From CAWHXG01 sp963833235 (GTDB taxonomy: Bacteria; Pseudomonadota; Alphaproteobacteria; Rhodobacterales; Rhodobacteraceae), in contig CAWHXG010000001.1 in assembly GCA_963833235.1 (NCBI GenBank), positions 372,001 to 436,000 on the forward strand: DNA of 64,000 nt, given 5' to 3'. The number at the start of each line of letters is the position of its first letter. Position 1 is the stretch's first letter. The notes under the pieces were generated by a model, which saw only the letters and a program-made list of their open reading frames with translations, had not been told where the DNA came from and did not search any database. Made by a program: the position numbers and the translations under genes. Below, piece after piece: positions 17,488 through 27,538 of the stretch.

Positions 17488-18405
17488 GACGCGCCCCTGA
17501 TGCGCGGATCGAGCGCCGCGTTCAGCAGATCGGCGAGCAGCGTCAGCACGATGTAGACCAGCGAGATGAAGAGCACGATGGCCTGGATCACCGGCATGTC
17601 GGACCGGTTCATGCTCTGCCAGGCGAGATAGCCGATGCCCTGGATCGCGAAGATCGATTCCACGATGATCGAGCCGCCCAGCATGAAGCCGAACTGGACG
17701 GCGGTCAGCGAGATCACCGGCAGGACGGCGTTGCGCAGGGCGTACTTGAAGAGGATCGGCGCGTTGGGACAGGCCCATCGCCCGCGCGGTGCGGATATAG
17801 TCCGTCTCCAGCACCTCGATCATGCCGGCGCGGATCAACCGCATCAGCGCCGGCATCGCGAAGGAGCCGAGCGTGATCGCGGGCAGGACGAAATGCGCGA
17901 GGGTGGACGAGCCCGAGATCGGCAGCCATCCCAGCTTGACCCCGAAGAGCAGGATCAGCAGCAGCCCCGCCCAGAAGTTCGGCACCGCCTGCCCGACCAC
18001 CGCAAGCGTCAGTGCGCTGCGGTCCAGCATGGAATTCGGCCGCAGCGCGGCCAGCACGCCGAGGGGCACCGCCAGCGCCAGCGCGAAGAGGATCGACAGA
18101 CCGGCCAGAAGGGCGGTCGCCGGGATACGCTCCGCCAGCAGCTCCGTGACCGGCTCCCCCGACAGGTACGAGCGCCCCAGATCGCCCCGCATCACGTCGG
18201 CGAGGTAGGCACCGTATTGCAGGGGCAACGGCCGGTCGAACCCGTATTGCACCCGGATCGCGGCCAGATCTTCGTCGGTGGCGCTGTCGCCGGCGACGCC
18301 CATGGCCGGGTCGACGGCGACGTGGCTCAGCACGAAGGTGATGACCGAGATCGCGAAGACGACGAAGACCGCCAGGGCGAGGCGGCGGATCAGGAAGCGC
18401 AGCAT
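17484..18405 (-). CDS. Peptide-type ABC transporter permease DppB (frameshifted as sequenced)
   Basis: The N-terminal part MLRFLIRRLALAVFVVFAIS through the EAA-loop start TDYIRTARAMGLS is a typical DppB. An extra base near 17767 throws the frame. Removing it gives a continuous EAA loop (LFKYALRNAVLPVISLTAVQ) and the C-terminal membrane part ending LNAALDPRIRGAS. It forms the transmembrane channel with DppC. As assembled, one frame runs from dppB into the ATPase gene and gives a false 1111-residue fusion. Confidence 0.88.
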
Positions 18406-18463
18406 GAAAGCTCCAGTCCACAGGTCGGCCCGGGCGCAAGTCCCGGGCCGCCATTGCCCAAGG

Positions 18464-19989
18464 CTACTTCCAGGATGCCAGGAAGAAGCGCGGAAGCTCG
18501 TCCACGTTCGCCGGGATGTCGAGGTCGGAGGAATAGGCGTAGCCCATGACGATGGTGTGCATCGGCAGCCAATAGGCCTTCTCCGTGATCAGCCGGATCG
18601 CGGTGGAATACGCCTGCCTGCGGGCGTCCTCGTCCACCGTCGCGTCCGCCTCGGCGAGCAGCTCCATGATCTCGGGGTCGCGGGCGCCGTCGTTGGTGCG
18701 ACCCGTCGAAGAAGTTGCCGAGCGATGCCGAAACGTCGGCGATGGAGAACGAGCCCCAGTCGCCGTACCAGATCTCGACCTGACCCTCGCGCCAGGAAGA
18801 GAAGGACGCGCGGGCCTGGACCATCTCCAGATCCACCTCGATCCCCACGGCGGCGAGATAGCTCTGCACCGCCTCGGCCCGGTTACGGTCCCGGTAGCTC
18901 GACATCTTCACCGCGAAGCCATCGCCGTATCCCGCCTCGTCCAGCAGGGCGCGCGCCTTATCGGGGTCGTAGTCGTAGATCGACCGCGGCGTCGGTATCG
19001 CAGCCGAACTGCAGCGGATAGCAGGGCACGTTCGAGCACCTCGCCATCGCCGCCGACCAGCTGCCTTCACGATGCTCTCGCGGTCGATCGCGTGGTTGAC
19101 CGCCTGCCGGACCTGGAGATCGGCGAAGGGCATTTCGCTCGCCGCTGCGCCCCGCGGCATCCATGGCGATCATGGCGATCCGCATGGTCGAGCCCGAGCG
19201 TCGGCGGTCACGCCCGGAAGCCGTCGAGCTGCGCCACCTGATCCTCGGGGACGTTCCAGATCCACTCGACGTTGCCGCCGATGATCTCGGCGATCCGGGT
19301 CGCGGTATCGGGGATGATCCGCACGATCAGCGTGTCGATGGCACGGCGTGCCCTTGCCGCCGCCCTCGTAAGTAATCTTCGTAGGCCTTCAGGGTGAACT
19401 GGCCGCTGTCGCCGCCGTCGAAGCGGTAGGGGCCGGTGCCGATGGGCGACTGCGAGAATTCCTGCAGGCCGACGTTCTGCGCATAGTCCGAGGGATAGAT
19501 CGGCAGCGATCCCGCGATGAATTCGAGCGCGGCCGGGAAGGGGTCCTTCGAGACGATGCGCACGGTCATGTCGGTCCACTGCCTCGACACTGTCGATCCA
19601 GCTGGACGGAGGCCTGGCTGCGGGCGCCGGTTTCCGGGTCGGCATAGGTCGTGAGGGTCCACGCCACGTCCTCGGCCGTGAAGGCCGATCCGTCGTGAAA
19701 GGTGACGCCCTCGCGCAGCTTGAACTCCCAGGTCAGAGTCGTCGATCCGGGTCCACTCGGTCGCCAGCAGCGGCTCGTAGTCGAAGGTCTCTGGGTTGCG
19801 GTAGATCAGCATGTCGAAGAGGTGGCGGGTGAGCAGAACGCCGTCCCGCGCGGTCGAGATGTAGCCATCGAAGCCCGGCAGCTCCTCGCCCAACCCGATG
19901 GTCAGGCTGTTGTCGTCAGGCCCGGCCGCCAACGGGCCGGAAAGCAGCGCGAAGGCCGCGGCATAGCGGGTCATCAGTCTGTTGCTCAT
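18464..19989 (-). CDS. Peptide-type ABC transporter substrate-binding protein DppA (several frameshifts)
   Basis: Pieces of one extracytoplasmic solute-binding family 5 protein lie in order across three frames. They are a signal-peptide N-terminus with LTIGLGEELPGFDGYIS and LFDMLIYRNPETFDYEPLLA; a middle with PSDYAQNVGLQEFSQSPIGT; then VRQAVNHAIDRESIVKAA, YDYDPDKARALLDEAGYGDG and EIWYGDWGSFSIADVSASLG; and a C-terminus ending LPRFFLASWK. At least five indels separate the pieces. The dpp permease genes beside it also carry one indel each. Either low-quality sequence or genuine decay fits; I favour the former because most of the amino-acid sequence remains conserved-looking. Confidence 0.8.
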
Positions 19990-20004
19990 GGTCGTTCCTT
20001 CCAG

Positions 20005-21474
20005 TCAGGTGGATCGTTGTTCGCTATGGCCCATGGCGCGGGCCGGATGCCTCCTGGAGGCCCGGTAGTGCAGGCTCGCCAGATCCATCGTCACCCGCCC
20101 GGGTGCGGCCACCAGGATGATCTCGGACGCGATGCTTTCATAGGCCCCGCGGAAGTGCACCGAGGATTTGAGGCAGAGGATCGGCACCTCGCCCGGCTCG
20201 ATCCCCAGATGGCGGATCAGTCCCGGCTCCGAGGCCTGCATTCGGCGGGGGGCGACGATCACGCGCACGCCCCGTTGCTCCAGCAGCGCGACCGGCCCCA
20301 TGGCGATGGCGTTGCCCGCGTACATCGGGCCGGTGCCGGTGAAGCTGCCGCTGCCCAGCCGCTCCACCCGCCAGGGCCCCGGAACGGGCCCGCCGGTTCG
20401 GGGGTCGGCGCGGCCGCCGATGGCAAGTTCCAGCGTCGCGCCCGGCCCCGCTTCATGGGCGGCTTCGGCCGCCTCGGCATCCGCGACATGCACCAGAAGC
20501 GCCCCCGTCGCCCGCGCGGCCAGCAGCGCGCCCAGCAGGCCGGTCGTGTCGTTGCTGCCGCCGCCGCCGGGATTGTCCTGCACATCGGCCAGCACCACCG
20601 GCCCCACGTTCGCGGCCATCGCGCGGGCCACCGCAGCCTCGGGGCTGAGGAGTTCGGCGGCAAATTCGCCCTCGGCCTCCACCCATGCAGAAAGCGCGGC
20701 GTCGGCGGCCGCGTCGGCTTCGGCCTGCGTGGGGGCATACGCCACCAGGGCGGGCCCAGCATCGGCCACGTCGGCAAGCGGGAAACCCATGGTCAGCAGA
20801 AGGCCCTGCCCGGCCTCCCCATAGAGCCGCCGTACCGGGTCGCTTCCGGTATGCTGGGCGACCAGAGGCAGCAGATAGGGCATCTGGCGGAACGCCTTCG
20901 CCGGGCGGGCACCGCCTTGCGCAAGGTCCAGCAGGCCCTCCATCGCCCGCCCGCCGGTCGCCGCCATGTCCACATGGGGATAGGTCAGATAGGCGAAGAT
21001 CCGGTCCGCGGCCCGCACCATCCGCTCGGAGAGGTTGCAGTGCAGATCAAGCGCCACGACCAGCGGCACGCCCGGCCCGATCGCATCGCGGACCCGCACC
21101 AGAAGCGCGCCTTCGGCGTCGTCTTCCTCGGTGGTCGCCATCGCGCCGTGCAGCTCGAGAAACACGCCGTCCACCGGCAGGGCGGCCTTCAGGCGCGCGA
21201 CGATCTCTTCTGCCAGATCGGTGAAGGCGGCATGGCGCACCCGCCCCGAAGGCAGCGCGATCGACCAGAGCAGCGGCACCGCCGCCGCTCCGGCGCCCTC
21301 CAGCACGGCCAGCGCCCCGGCGGTGGGCACCGACGTGCCGCGCAGCGCCGCGGTCATCTCGGCGCCCCGCACCTGCGGCGGCCAGCCGCCGGGCGCAAGG
21401 AAGTCCGCGGCCTCGGTGATATCGGGCGCGAATGTGTTGGTCTCGTGCTGAAGGCCGGCGATGGCGATTCTCAT
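20005..21474 (-). CDS. M81 family metallopeptidase (MlrC-like)
   Basis: 489 residues. The start MRIAIAGLQHETNTFAP and the segments FLELHGAMATTEEDDAEG, VVALDLHCNLSERM and ADVQDNPGGGGSNDTT are hallmark blocks of the MlrC/M81 family, with His and Asp residues expected to bind a metal. MlrC acts on a linearised peptide toxin in microcystin-degrading bacteria, but most members are uncharacterised and sit beside ABC importers, as here. Stop and start overlap the amidase gene end by four bases, so it is translated in series with it. Confidence 0.88.
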   Translation of the reverse strand: MRIAIAGLQHETNTFAPDITEAADFLAPGGWPPQVRGAEMTAALRGTSVPTAGALAVLEGAGAAAVPLLWSIALPSGRVRHAAFTDLAEEIVARLKAALPVDGVFLELHGAMATTEEDDAEGALLVRVRDAIGPGVPLVVALDLHCNLSERMVRAADRIFAYLTYPHVDMAATGGRAMEGLLDLAQGGARPAKAFRQMPYLLPLVAQHTGSDPVRRLYGEAGQGLLLTMGFPLADVADAGPALVAYAPTQAEADAAADAALSAWVEAEGEFAAELLSPEAAVARAMAANVGPVVLADVQDNPGGGGSNDTTGLLGALLAARATGALLVHVADAEAAEAAHEAGPGATLELAIGGRADPRTGGPVPGPWRVERLGSGSFTGTGPMYAGNAIAMGPVALLEQRGVRVIVAPRRMQASEPGLIRHLGIEPGEVPILCLKSSVHFRGAYESIASEIILVAAPGRVTMDLASLHYRASRRHPARAMGHSEQRST

Positions 21475-22898
21475 GGGCCGGGCGCGGGATAGGCCCAGTC
21501 GCGCGCCGCCTCAAAGGCCCGGGCGGCGCGCAGCACCAGATCGTCGCGGAAGCGGGCGGCGACGATCTGCAACCCGATGGGAAGGCCCGGCGCCTCGGCG
21601 CTCCCGGCGCCGGTCAGCCCGCAGGGGATCGAGGCGGCGGGCTGCTGGGTCAAATTGAACGCGAAGCAATAGGGCGACCAGACCCGCCCGTCGATCTGGT
21701 ACCAGTGATCGTCTTTCGGGCCGGGCCTGGTGCCGAGCTTCAGGGGCGGCACGGCCAGCGTCGGCGTCAGCAGCAGGTCGTGGCGTTCGTGGAACGCCTG
21801 CATCCGCGCCGCGAGCACCTCGCGGTGGCGCAGGGCGGCGATGAAATTGTCGGCCGAGTAGCCCTGCGCCTGATCGAGGACGCGGGCCACAAGTTCGTCC
21901 ATCTCGCCCCGCTTCTCGCCGGCCCCCGCCGCGCGATAGCTCCCCGCGCGGAACGAGATGCGCAGGCAATCGTAGGCCTCGAACAGGCCGGAGAAGTCCG
22001 GATCGGCCTCCTCCACCGATGCGCCGAGCGCCTCGAACGTGGCGGCGGCGCGGTCGGTCGCGGCGCGCACTTCCCCGTCGGGGTCGACCAGGCCCAATGT
22101 GGGGCTGTAGGCCACGCGCAGCCCCGCCAGGCCTTCGCCGGCATCCGCGTCCAGGATCGCGTCCTGCCGCGGCAAGGCATAGGGATCGCGCGGATCCGGC
22201 CCGGCGATCACCCGCAGCAGCGCCCCGGTCTCCTCGACGCCCCAGCCCATCGGCCCGGTATGGCCGAGGATCCCGGCGGAGCTGGAGGGCCATGTGGCGA
22301 CCATTCCGAAGGTGGGCTTCAGCCCGAAGACGCCGCCGAAGCTGGCGGGCATGCGGATCGACCCCGAGGCGTCGTTGGCAAGGGCCAACGTCCCGACCCC
22401 GGCAGCCAGATGCGCGGCCGCGCCCATCGAAGACCCCGCGCATCCATAGCCCGTGTTCCAGGGCGAGCGGGTATCGCCGGTGAGGGGCGACGTGGAATAG
22501 GGGCTGCCGCCGAACTCCGTGGTGGTGGTCTTGCCGTAAAGCACCATGCCGCCGGCACGGGCGCGGGCCACCGCGGGGGCGTCCGCGTCCTGGGGGGCAT
22601 CGGGGTCGGTGGTGCGCGAGCCCTTCCTGGTAGGCATCCCCTTGGTCGGCAGCATGTCCTTCACCGAAACCGGCACGCCGTCGAGCGGGCCCAGGGCAGC
22701 GCCGGCCGCGTATCGCGCCTCCGCCGCACGGGCCGCGGCCAGCGCGCCGTCACGATCCACGTGGACGAACGTGTTGAGCGTGGGCTCCACGGCGTCCAGC
22801 CGGGCGAGCACCGCCTCCAGCGCCTCGACCGGGCTGATCGTGCGGGCGCGGAAGGCTTCTGCCAGGCGTGTGGCGGGCATGCGGGAAAGCTCGGTCAT
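21471..22898 (-). CDS. Amidase (amidase signature family)
   Basis: 475 residues. The Ser-cisSer-Lys triad region is visible: the lysine in GVPVSVKDML, the GSSMGAAAHLAAG loop (cis-Ser), and the nucleophile in NDASGSIRMPASFGG. The overall length and C-terminal GLPIGLQIVAARFRDD match amidase-signature enzymes. It would hydrolyse a carboxamide; the substrate is unknown. The ATG at 22898 overlaps the stop of the alpha/beta hydrolase (ATGA), and its own stop overlaps the M81 gene. Confidence 0.92.
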   Translation of the reverse strand: MTELSRMPATRLAEAFRARTISPVEALEAVLARLDAVEPTLNTFVHVDRDGALAAARAAEARYAAGAALGPLDGVPVSVKDMLPTKGMPTRKGSRTTDPDAPQDADAPAVARARAGGMVLYGKTTTTEFGGSPYSTSPLTGDTRSPWNTGYGCAGSSMGAAAHLAAGVGTLALANDASGSIRMPASFGGVFGLKPTFGMVATWPSSSAGILGHTGPMGWGVEETGALLRVIAGPDPRDPYALPRQDAILDADAGEGLAGLRVAYSPTLGLVDPDGEVRAATDRAAATFEALGASVEEADPDFSGLFEAYDCLRISFRAGSYRAAGAGEKRGEMDELVARVLDQAQGYSADNFIAALRHREVLAARMQAFHERHDLLLTPTLAVPPLKLGTRPGPKDDHWYQIDGRVWSPYCFAFNLTQQPAASIPCGLTGAGSAEAPGLPIGLQIVAARFRDDLVLRAARAFEAARDWAYPAPGP

Positions 22899-23815
22899 GC
22901 GATACCTGCGGTGTCCAGGACAGAGGCGAGCGCACCGTGGCGCCGCACGAGGTCGGCGAGGATGGCGGTCACCTCGTCCGGCGCCTCGATCTGCGCCATG
23001 TGACCGACGCCCGCCAGGATTTGTGCCGGCTTCCCGCCGATCCGGGCTGCGACGCGATGGCATTCCTCGGGCGGGCAGATCGCATCGAGGGCACCGCCGA
23101 TCACCGTCACCGGCATCTTCAGATCCGAAAGCACCGCCTCGCGGTCCCAGCCCATGGAGGCTTCGATGGCCGCCAGATACCCGTCGCGGTTCAGCGCGGT
23201 GAAGTCGTCCGTCAACCGGTCGAGGGCCAGCGGCGATGCGTCTGCGCTCATGACGCTCGCGGCCAGCGCCCGGGCTTCGGCGGCGCCGATGCCGCCCTCC
23301 TCGAAGATCGCCCGGCGCTTGGCGACGTAGCTGTCCGCCTCCGCGGCCGACATGTGCGCGAGATAGGCGGATTGGGCACCCGAAAGGACCATGGCGGCGA
23401 TCCGGTCCGGCCGTGTGGCGGCCAGTTCCAGCAGAATGCGGCCGCCCATCGAATGGCCCGCCGCCAGCACCCGGTCCAGCCCCAGCACATCGAGCAGCCG
23501 CGCCAGATCGTCGATGAAATCGCCCATGTCGCGCACTCTGGGGCCGGTGCTGGCGCCATAGCCGCGCGCCGTCCAGGCCAGCACCCCGCAGCGGTCCGAG
23601 AGCGCCTGCAGCTGCGCGGTCCACTGCCCGGCATGTCCGCCGATCCCGTGCAGAAGGATCAGGGCAGGCCCGGCTCCGGCGGCGCGCAGGCTCAGCCGGA
23701 CGTCCGGCGAGATCTGGGTCTGAAGCGTTCGGATCGCAGCCTCCATCTCGGGGTCGTCGGCCCCGGCCGGTTCAAGCGCCGGCAGAGCAGAGCGTACGTC
23801 CTTCCCGACTAGCAT
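22895..23815 (-). CDS. Alpha/beta hydrolase
   Basis: 306 residues (or 282 from Met25 at 23743, which follows an in-frame acidic stretch). It shows the oxyanion segment LILLHGIGGHAGQW, the nucleophile elbow GHSMGG, an Asp in GGALDAICPPEE, and the catalytic His in GVGHMAQIEAPDE. It probably hydrolyses an ester or amide. It is the first gene of the run hydrolase-amidase-M81 peptidase-dppABC(DF), suggesting uptake and stepwise hydrolysis of an imported compound. Confidence 0.9.
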   Translation of the reverse strand: MLVGKDVRSALPALEPAGADDPEMEAAIRTLQTQISPDVRLSLRAAGAGPALILLHGIGGHAGQWTAQLQALSDRCGVLAWTARGYGASTGPRVRDMGDFIDDLARLLDVLGLDRVLAAGHSMGGRILLELAATRPDRIAAMVLSGAQSAYLAHMSAAEADSYVAKRRAIFEEGGIGAAEARALAASVMSADASPLALDRLTDDFTALNRDGYLAAIEASMGWDREAVLSDLKMPVTVIGGALDAICPPEECHRVAARIGGKPAQILAGVGHMAQIEAPDEVTAILADLVRRHGALASVLDTAGIA

Positions 23816-24188
23816 GGGGGTGCGGTGAACCGGAAGCTTTCGCGGCCCGTGCGCCCCGAACCTGGGCGGTCCCTCGCGCGGGTGGCGCAGAATGCCGCGT
23901 TTCCCGCGATCCCTGTTGCAGACGGGGCATCGCGACCCTTCACGCTCCGTCAGCCGATGGGTGTGGCGCCCGGACGGCCCCTCATGGCCGGCGGCTCACC
24001 TTCAGGATCCCGTCGATGCCCGCCGGGGCGTGCCGACGGGAACGGGCCTGTCCAGCCGCCCGCACACCCGCTTCACGGCCCCGGCACGCGACGACATCGC
24101 AAAAAATAATGGACGCGCCGCCGCTCCGGAACAGTTTGGACGCATAGCTCTTACCCGACGGCTCTGCCCGTCGTTAAAGGAGGCCGAA
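23816..24188. other. Divergent intergenic region (hydrolase / YdeP-like)
   Basis: 373 bases separating the divergent hydrolase and molybdoenzyme genes, so promoters for both should lie here. An AT-rich AAAAAATAATGG is at about 24102-24113. A stem CGACGG-6 nt-CCGTCG (24156-24173) sits just ahead of the strong AAAGGAGG ribosome site (24176-24183) of the molybdoenzyme gene. No defined operator was recognised. Confidence 0.4.
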
Positions 24189-26471
24189 ATGGCTGACAAT
24201 TCCCTTCCGCGCGAAACGGGGCCAGCCGGCGGCTGGGGCTCCATCAAGGGGATCGCCCGCATCTTCGGCGAGACCTGGGCCAGCCCGGGCGCGCTGGAAA
24301 CGCTGGGCCGGCTCAACAAGCCGGGCGGCATGATGTGCACCTCCTGCGCCTGGCCGAAGCCCGCCAATTACAGCGCCTTCGAGTTCTGCGAGAACGGCGC
24401 CAAGGCCACCCTGTGGGAGCTGACGCCGCACCGCTGCACCCCCGCCTTCTGGGACCGTCACAACGTGACCGAGCTGCGCGACTGGTCGGATCACGCCCTG
24501 GAATCGGAAGGCCGCCTGACGGCGCCCATGCGCTACGACGCGGCGACGGACCGCTATGTCGAGACGTCGTGGGACGAGGCGTTCGCCGCCATCGGGGCCG
24601 AACTTCGCCGCCTCGATCCCGACAGCGTCGTCTTCTACGCCTCGGGCCATGCGGGGCTGGAGGCGTCGTATCTTTACGCCCTGCTCGCCCGGCTCTACGG
24701 CACCAACAACCTGCCGCAATCCTCCAACATGTGCCACGAGACGACCTCGGTGGGCCTGAAGAAGGTCATCGGCTCCTCCGTCGGCACGATCCTGTGGGAG
24801 GATCTGGAACAGGCCGACGCGTTCTTCTTCTTCGGCCAGAACCCCGGTACCAACTCGCCCCGCTTCCTGCACCCGCTGAAGTCCGCCAAGGAACGCGGCG
24901 CCAGGATCGTGACGTTCAACCCCATCGTGGAACAGGGGCTCGTCGCCTTCGTCGATCCGCAGAACCCGGTCGACATGGCCACGGGCCGCGAGACGAAGAT
25001 CTCCGACCAGTATCACCAGCTGAAAGCGGGCGGCGACGTGTCCGCCATCCTCGGAATGTGCAAGGCGGTGATCGAGGCCGACGACCGGGCCGTCGCCGCC
25101 GGCTCCGCCCGCGTGCTGGACGCGGACTTCATCGCCACCCATACCTCGGGCTTCGAGGATTTCCTGACCTGCGCCCGCTCCGCCGACTGGGCCGGGATCG
25201 AGGCCGGAAGCGGGCTGACCGAAGCCGCCCTGCGCGAGGCCGCTCAGGTGTACATGGAGGCGGGACGGGTCATCGGGGTCTACGGCATGGGCCTCACCCA
25301 GCACGCCCACGGCGCCCTCAACATCGCGATGCTGACCAACCTTCTGCTGCTGCGCGGCAACATCGGGCGGCCCGGCACGGGCATGTGCCCGGTGCGGGGC
25401 CATTCCAACGTGCAGGGCCAGCGCACCGTGGGCATCGCCGAGAAGACCGAGCTCATCCCCATGGACAAGCTGCGCGAGCTCTTCGGGTTCGAGCCGCCGG
25501 CGAAGGACGGCCGCGCCATCGTCGATGCGGTGCAGGGGCTCTTCGACGGCAGCGTCAAGGGCTTCCTCTCGCTCGGCGGCAACCTCGTGCGCGCGGTTCC
25601 CGACCAGGGCCGGATGGAGGCGGCGTGGGCCGCGCAGGACCTCACCGTCATGGTCTCGACGAAGCTGAACAGAAGCCATCTCTTTCCGGGGCGCAGCGCC
25701 TGGATCCTGCCGTGCCTCGGCCGCGCGGAGGTCGACGAGCAGGCCACCGGCAACCAGACCGTCACCATCGAAGACAGCTTCTCGATGATCCACGGCTCCA
25801 TCGGCCACCGCAAGCCGGCCTCCGCGCAGCTGCGCAGCGAGCTGGCCATCGTCGCCGGGATCGCCAAGGCCGCCCTCGCGCCCAACCCCAAGGTGGAATG
25901 GGACGCGTGGACCGCCGATTACGCCCGTGTCCGCGACCTGATCGAAGCCACCTACCCCGACGATTTTCGCGACTACAACGCGCGGATGAACGAGCCCGGC
26001 GGCTTCTGGCGCGGGAATTCCGCGCACGACCGCATATGGGAGACTGAGACGGGCCGCGCGATCTTCACCACGCCCGATAACCCGACCTCAACCGGCTTCG
26101 AGGACCGGCCCGGCCGCTACCGCCTGCTGACGATGCGCTCCAACGACCAGTTCAACACGACGATCTACGGCCTCTCCGACCGGTTCCGCGGCATCGAGGG
26201 CACCCGCGACGTGGTGCTGATGAACGCCGCCGACATCGCGGCGGCCGGGATGCGCCCGGGCCAGAGCGTCGCCATGGTCACCGATCTCGACGACGGGCAC
26301 GTTCGCCGGCTGGGCGGGCTGACGCTGATCGCCTTCGACATTCCCCCCGGCACGGTCGGCTCCTACTACCCCGAATGCAACGTGCTCGTCCCGATCACCC
26401 ATCACGACGAACTGTCCAAGACCCCGGCCTCCAAGTCCGTTCCCGTCCGCGTCGAACCGGAAGGATCCTGA
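24189..26471 (+). CDS. FdhF/YdeP family molybdopterin oxidoreductase
   Basis: 760 residues. The N-terminal CTSCAWPKPANYSAFEFCEN motif belongs to the YdeP/FdhF-like family. The molybdopterin-binding regions follow: FGQNPGTNSPRFLHPL, GMGLTQHAHGALNIAMLTNL, and the C-terminal molydopterin dinucleotide-binding domain (RYRLLTMRSNDQFNTT, YYPECNVLVP). Family members are cytoplasmic and related to formate dehydrogenase; the substrate of YdeP itself is not settled. The ATG at 24189 is fixed by an excellent ribosome site (AAAGGAGG). fdhD follows three bases after the stop. Confidence 0.92.
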   Translation: MADNSLPRETGPAGGWGSIKGIARIFGETWASPGALETLGRLNKPGGMMCTSCAWPKPANYSAFEFCENGAKATLWELTPHRCTPAFWDRHNVTELRDWSDHALESEGRLTAPMRYDAATDRYVETSWDEAFAAIGAELRRLDPDSVVFYASGHAGLEASYLYALLARLYGTNNLPQSSNMCHETTSVGLKKVIGSSVGTILWEDLEQADAFFFFGQNPGTNSPRFLHPLKSAKERGARIVTFNPIVEQGLVAFVDPQNPVDMATGRETKISDQYHQLKAGGDVSAILGMCKAVIEADDRAVAAGSARVLDADFIATHTSGFEDFLTCARSADWAGIEAGSGLTEAALREAAQVYMEAGRVIGVYGMGLTQHAHGALNIAMLTNLLLLRGNIGRPGTGMCPVRGHSNVQGQRTVGIAEKTELIPMDKLRELFGFEPPAKDGRAIVDAVQGLFDGSVKGFLSLGGNLVRAVPDQGRMEAAWAAQDLTVMVSTKLNRSHLFPGRSAWILPCLGRAEVDEQATGNQTVTIEDSFSMIHGSIGHRKPASAQLRSELAIVAGIAKAALAPNPKVEWDAWTADYARVRDLIEATYPDDFRDYNARMNEPGGFWRGNSAHDRIWETETGRAIFTTPDNPTSTGFEDRPGRYRLLTMRSNDQFNTTIYGLSDRFRGIEGTRDVVLMNAADIAAAGMRPGQSVAMVTDLDDGHVRRLGGLTLIAFDIPPGTVGSYYPECNVLVPITHHDELSKTPASKSVPVRVEPEGS

Positions 26472-26474
26472 GCC

Positions 26475-27281
26475 ATGCGCCATGCACAGGCCCTCGCCGC
26501 CGACCCGGCCACCGCGGCGACCGGCAGCGCCCACGCCGCCGGGATGGAATGGGTCGGCGATGGCCGCTCCCACCCCTCGCACTGGCAGGTGGCGGAGGAG
26601 GTTCCCGTGGGGATCCTCGCCAATTCCGACCCGGTGGCCGTCATGATGGCGACGCCCATCGACCTGGAAGAGATGGCGATGGGCTTTCTGCTGGCCGAGG
26701 GCATGATCGCCGCGGATGCCATCAGGGCGGCGCTCGTCCTGCCCACGGCGACGGGCTTCTGCGTGGATGTCGCCGTGGACCCCGCGGCCCTGCAACCCCG
26801 CCCCGCCCGCGCGCTCGAAGGGCGGTCCGGCTGCGGGCTGTGCGGGATGGAGGCGCTGACCGACATCCGCCTCTCCCTGCCCTGGAAAGAGCGGATGCCG
26901 GTGCCGTCCGCCGCCATCGCCCGCGCCTTTCAGGCCCTGCCCGGGCATCAGCCGATCCGCGACAGCAACCGGTCCGTCCACGCCGCCGCCTTCGCGGACC
27001 GCGACGGCACGATCCACCTCGCGCGCGAAGACGTCGGCCGGCACACCGCGCTCGACAAGCTGATCGGCGCGCTCGCCCGGCGCCGCATCGACCCCGGCAC
27101 CGGCTTCGCGATCCTCACCAGCCGCTGCAGCTTCGAGCTGGTGCAGAAGGCCGCCACCGCCGGGCTCGCGGGCCTCGCCACGCTGTCGGCGCCCACCGAT
27201 CTTGCGTTGCGGCTCGCCCGCGACGCCGGCCTCGCCCTCGCATGCCGGTCGGGCCGCGGCATCGTTGCCTTCCCCGCGTGA
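26475..27281 (+). CDS. fdhD: Formate dehydrogenase accessory sulfurtransferase FdhD
   Basis: 268 residues with the FdhD core: EEVPVGILANSDPVAVMMAT, the paired cysteines SGC120GLC123GMEA, RDSNRSVHAAAF, EDVGRHTALDKLIGA and ILTSRCSFELVQKAA. FdhD relays sulfur from a desulfurase to the molybdenum cofactor, activating formate-dehydrogenase-type enzymes. Its placement three bases after the YdeP-like gene implies that enzyme is its client. The 257 bases after it, up to phnE, contain no recognised gene. Confidence 0.95.
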   Translation: MRHAQALAADPATAATGSAHAAGMEWVGDGRSHPSHWQVAEEVPVGILANSDPVAVMMATPIDLEEMAMGFLLAEGMIAADAIRAALVLPTATGFCVDVAVDPAALQPRPARALEGRSGCGLCGMEALTDIRLSLPWKERMPVPSAAIARAFQALPGHQPIRDSNRSVHAAAFADRDGTIHLAREDVGRHTALDKLIGALARRRIDPGTGFAILTSRCSFELVQKAATAGLAGLATLSAPTDLALRLARDAGLALACRSGRGIVAFPA

Positions 27282-27538
27282 TCTTGCGGCCGCCGACCGA
27301 AAGGCTCTGGCGGAAGCAGGCCATCCTTGAAAGCGAAGCGCATGCTGGGTCGGTTGCGATCACGGTCCGCGCCGGGCCAGCCATGCCGACGCTGCCGCGA
27401 ACGGACCCTCGGACCGGTCTGTGGCAAGAGGGCGGCGGTGAGCGACCGGGGCGCATGGTATCGGCTCTTTCCTCGCCCCGCGAACGCCCACCGAGCCGGC
27501 GGCGGGACCCAAGCCAGCGAGCGGCAGGGGTCCCGCCC

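Noticed and set aside
15070..18405. A single 1111-residue permease-ATPase fusion
   Set aside because: The middle of this frame is nonsense. Two compensating indels join dppB to the ATPase gene, and normal dppB and dppC continue in the other frames.
18464..19989. Calling dppA a true pseudogene
   Set aside because: The amino-acid sequence in each frame remains family-like throughout, and neighbouring genes show the same kind of single-base indels, so sequence quality cannot be separated from decay.
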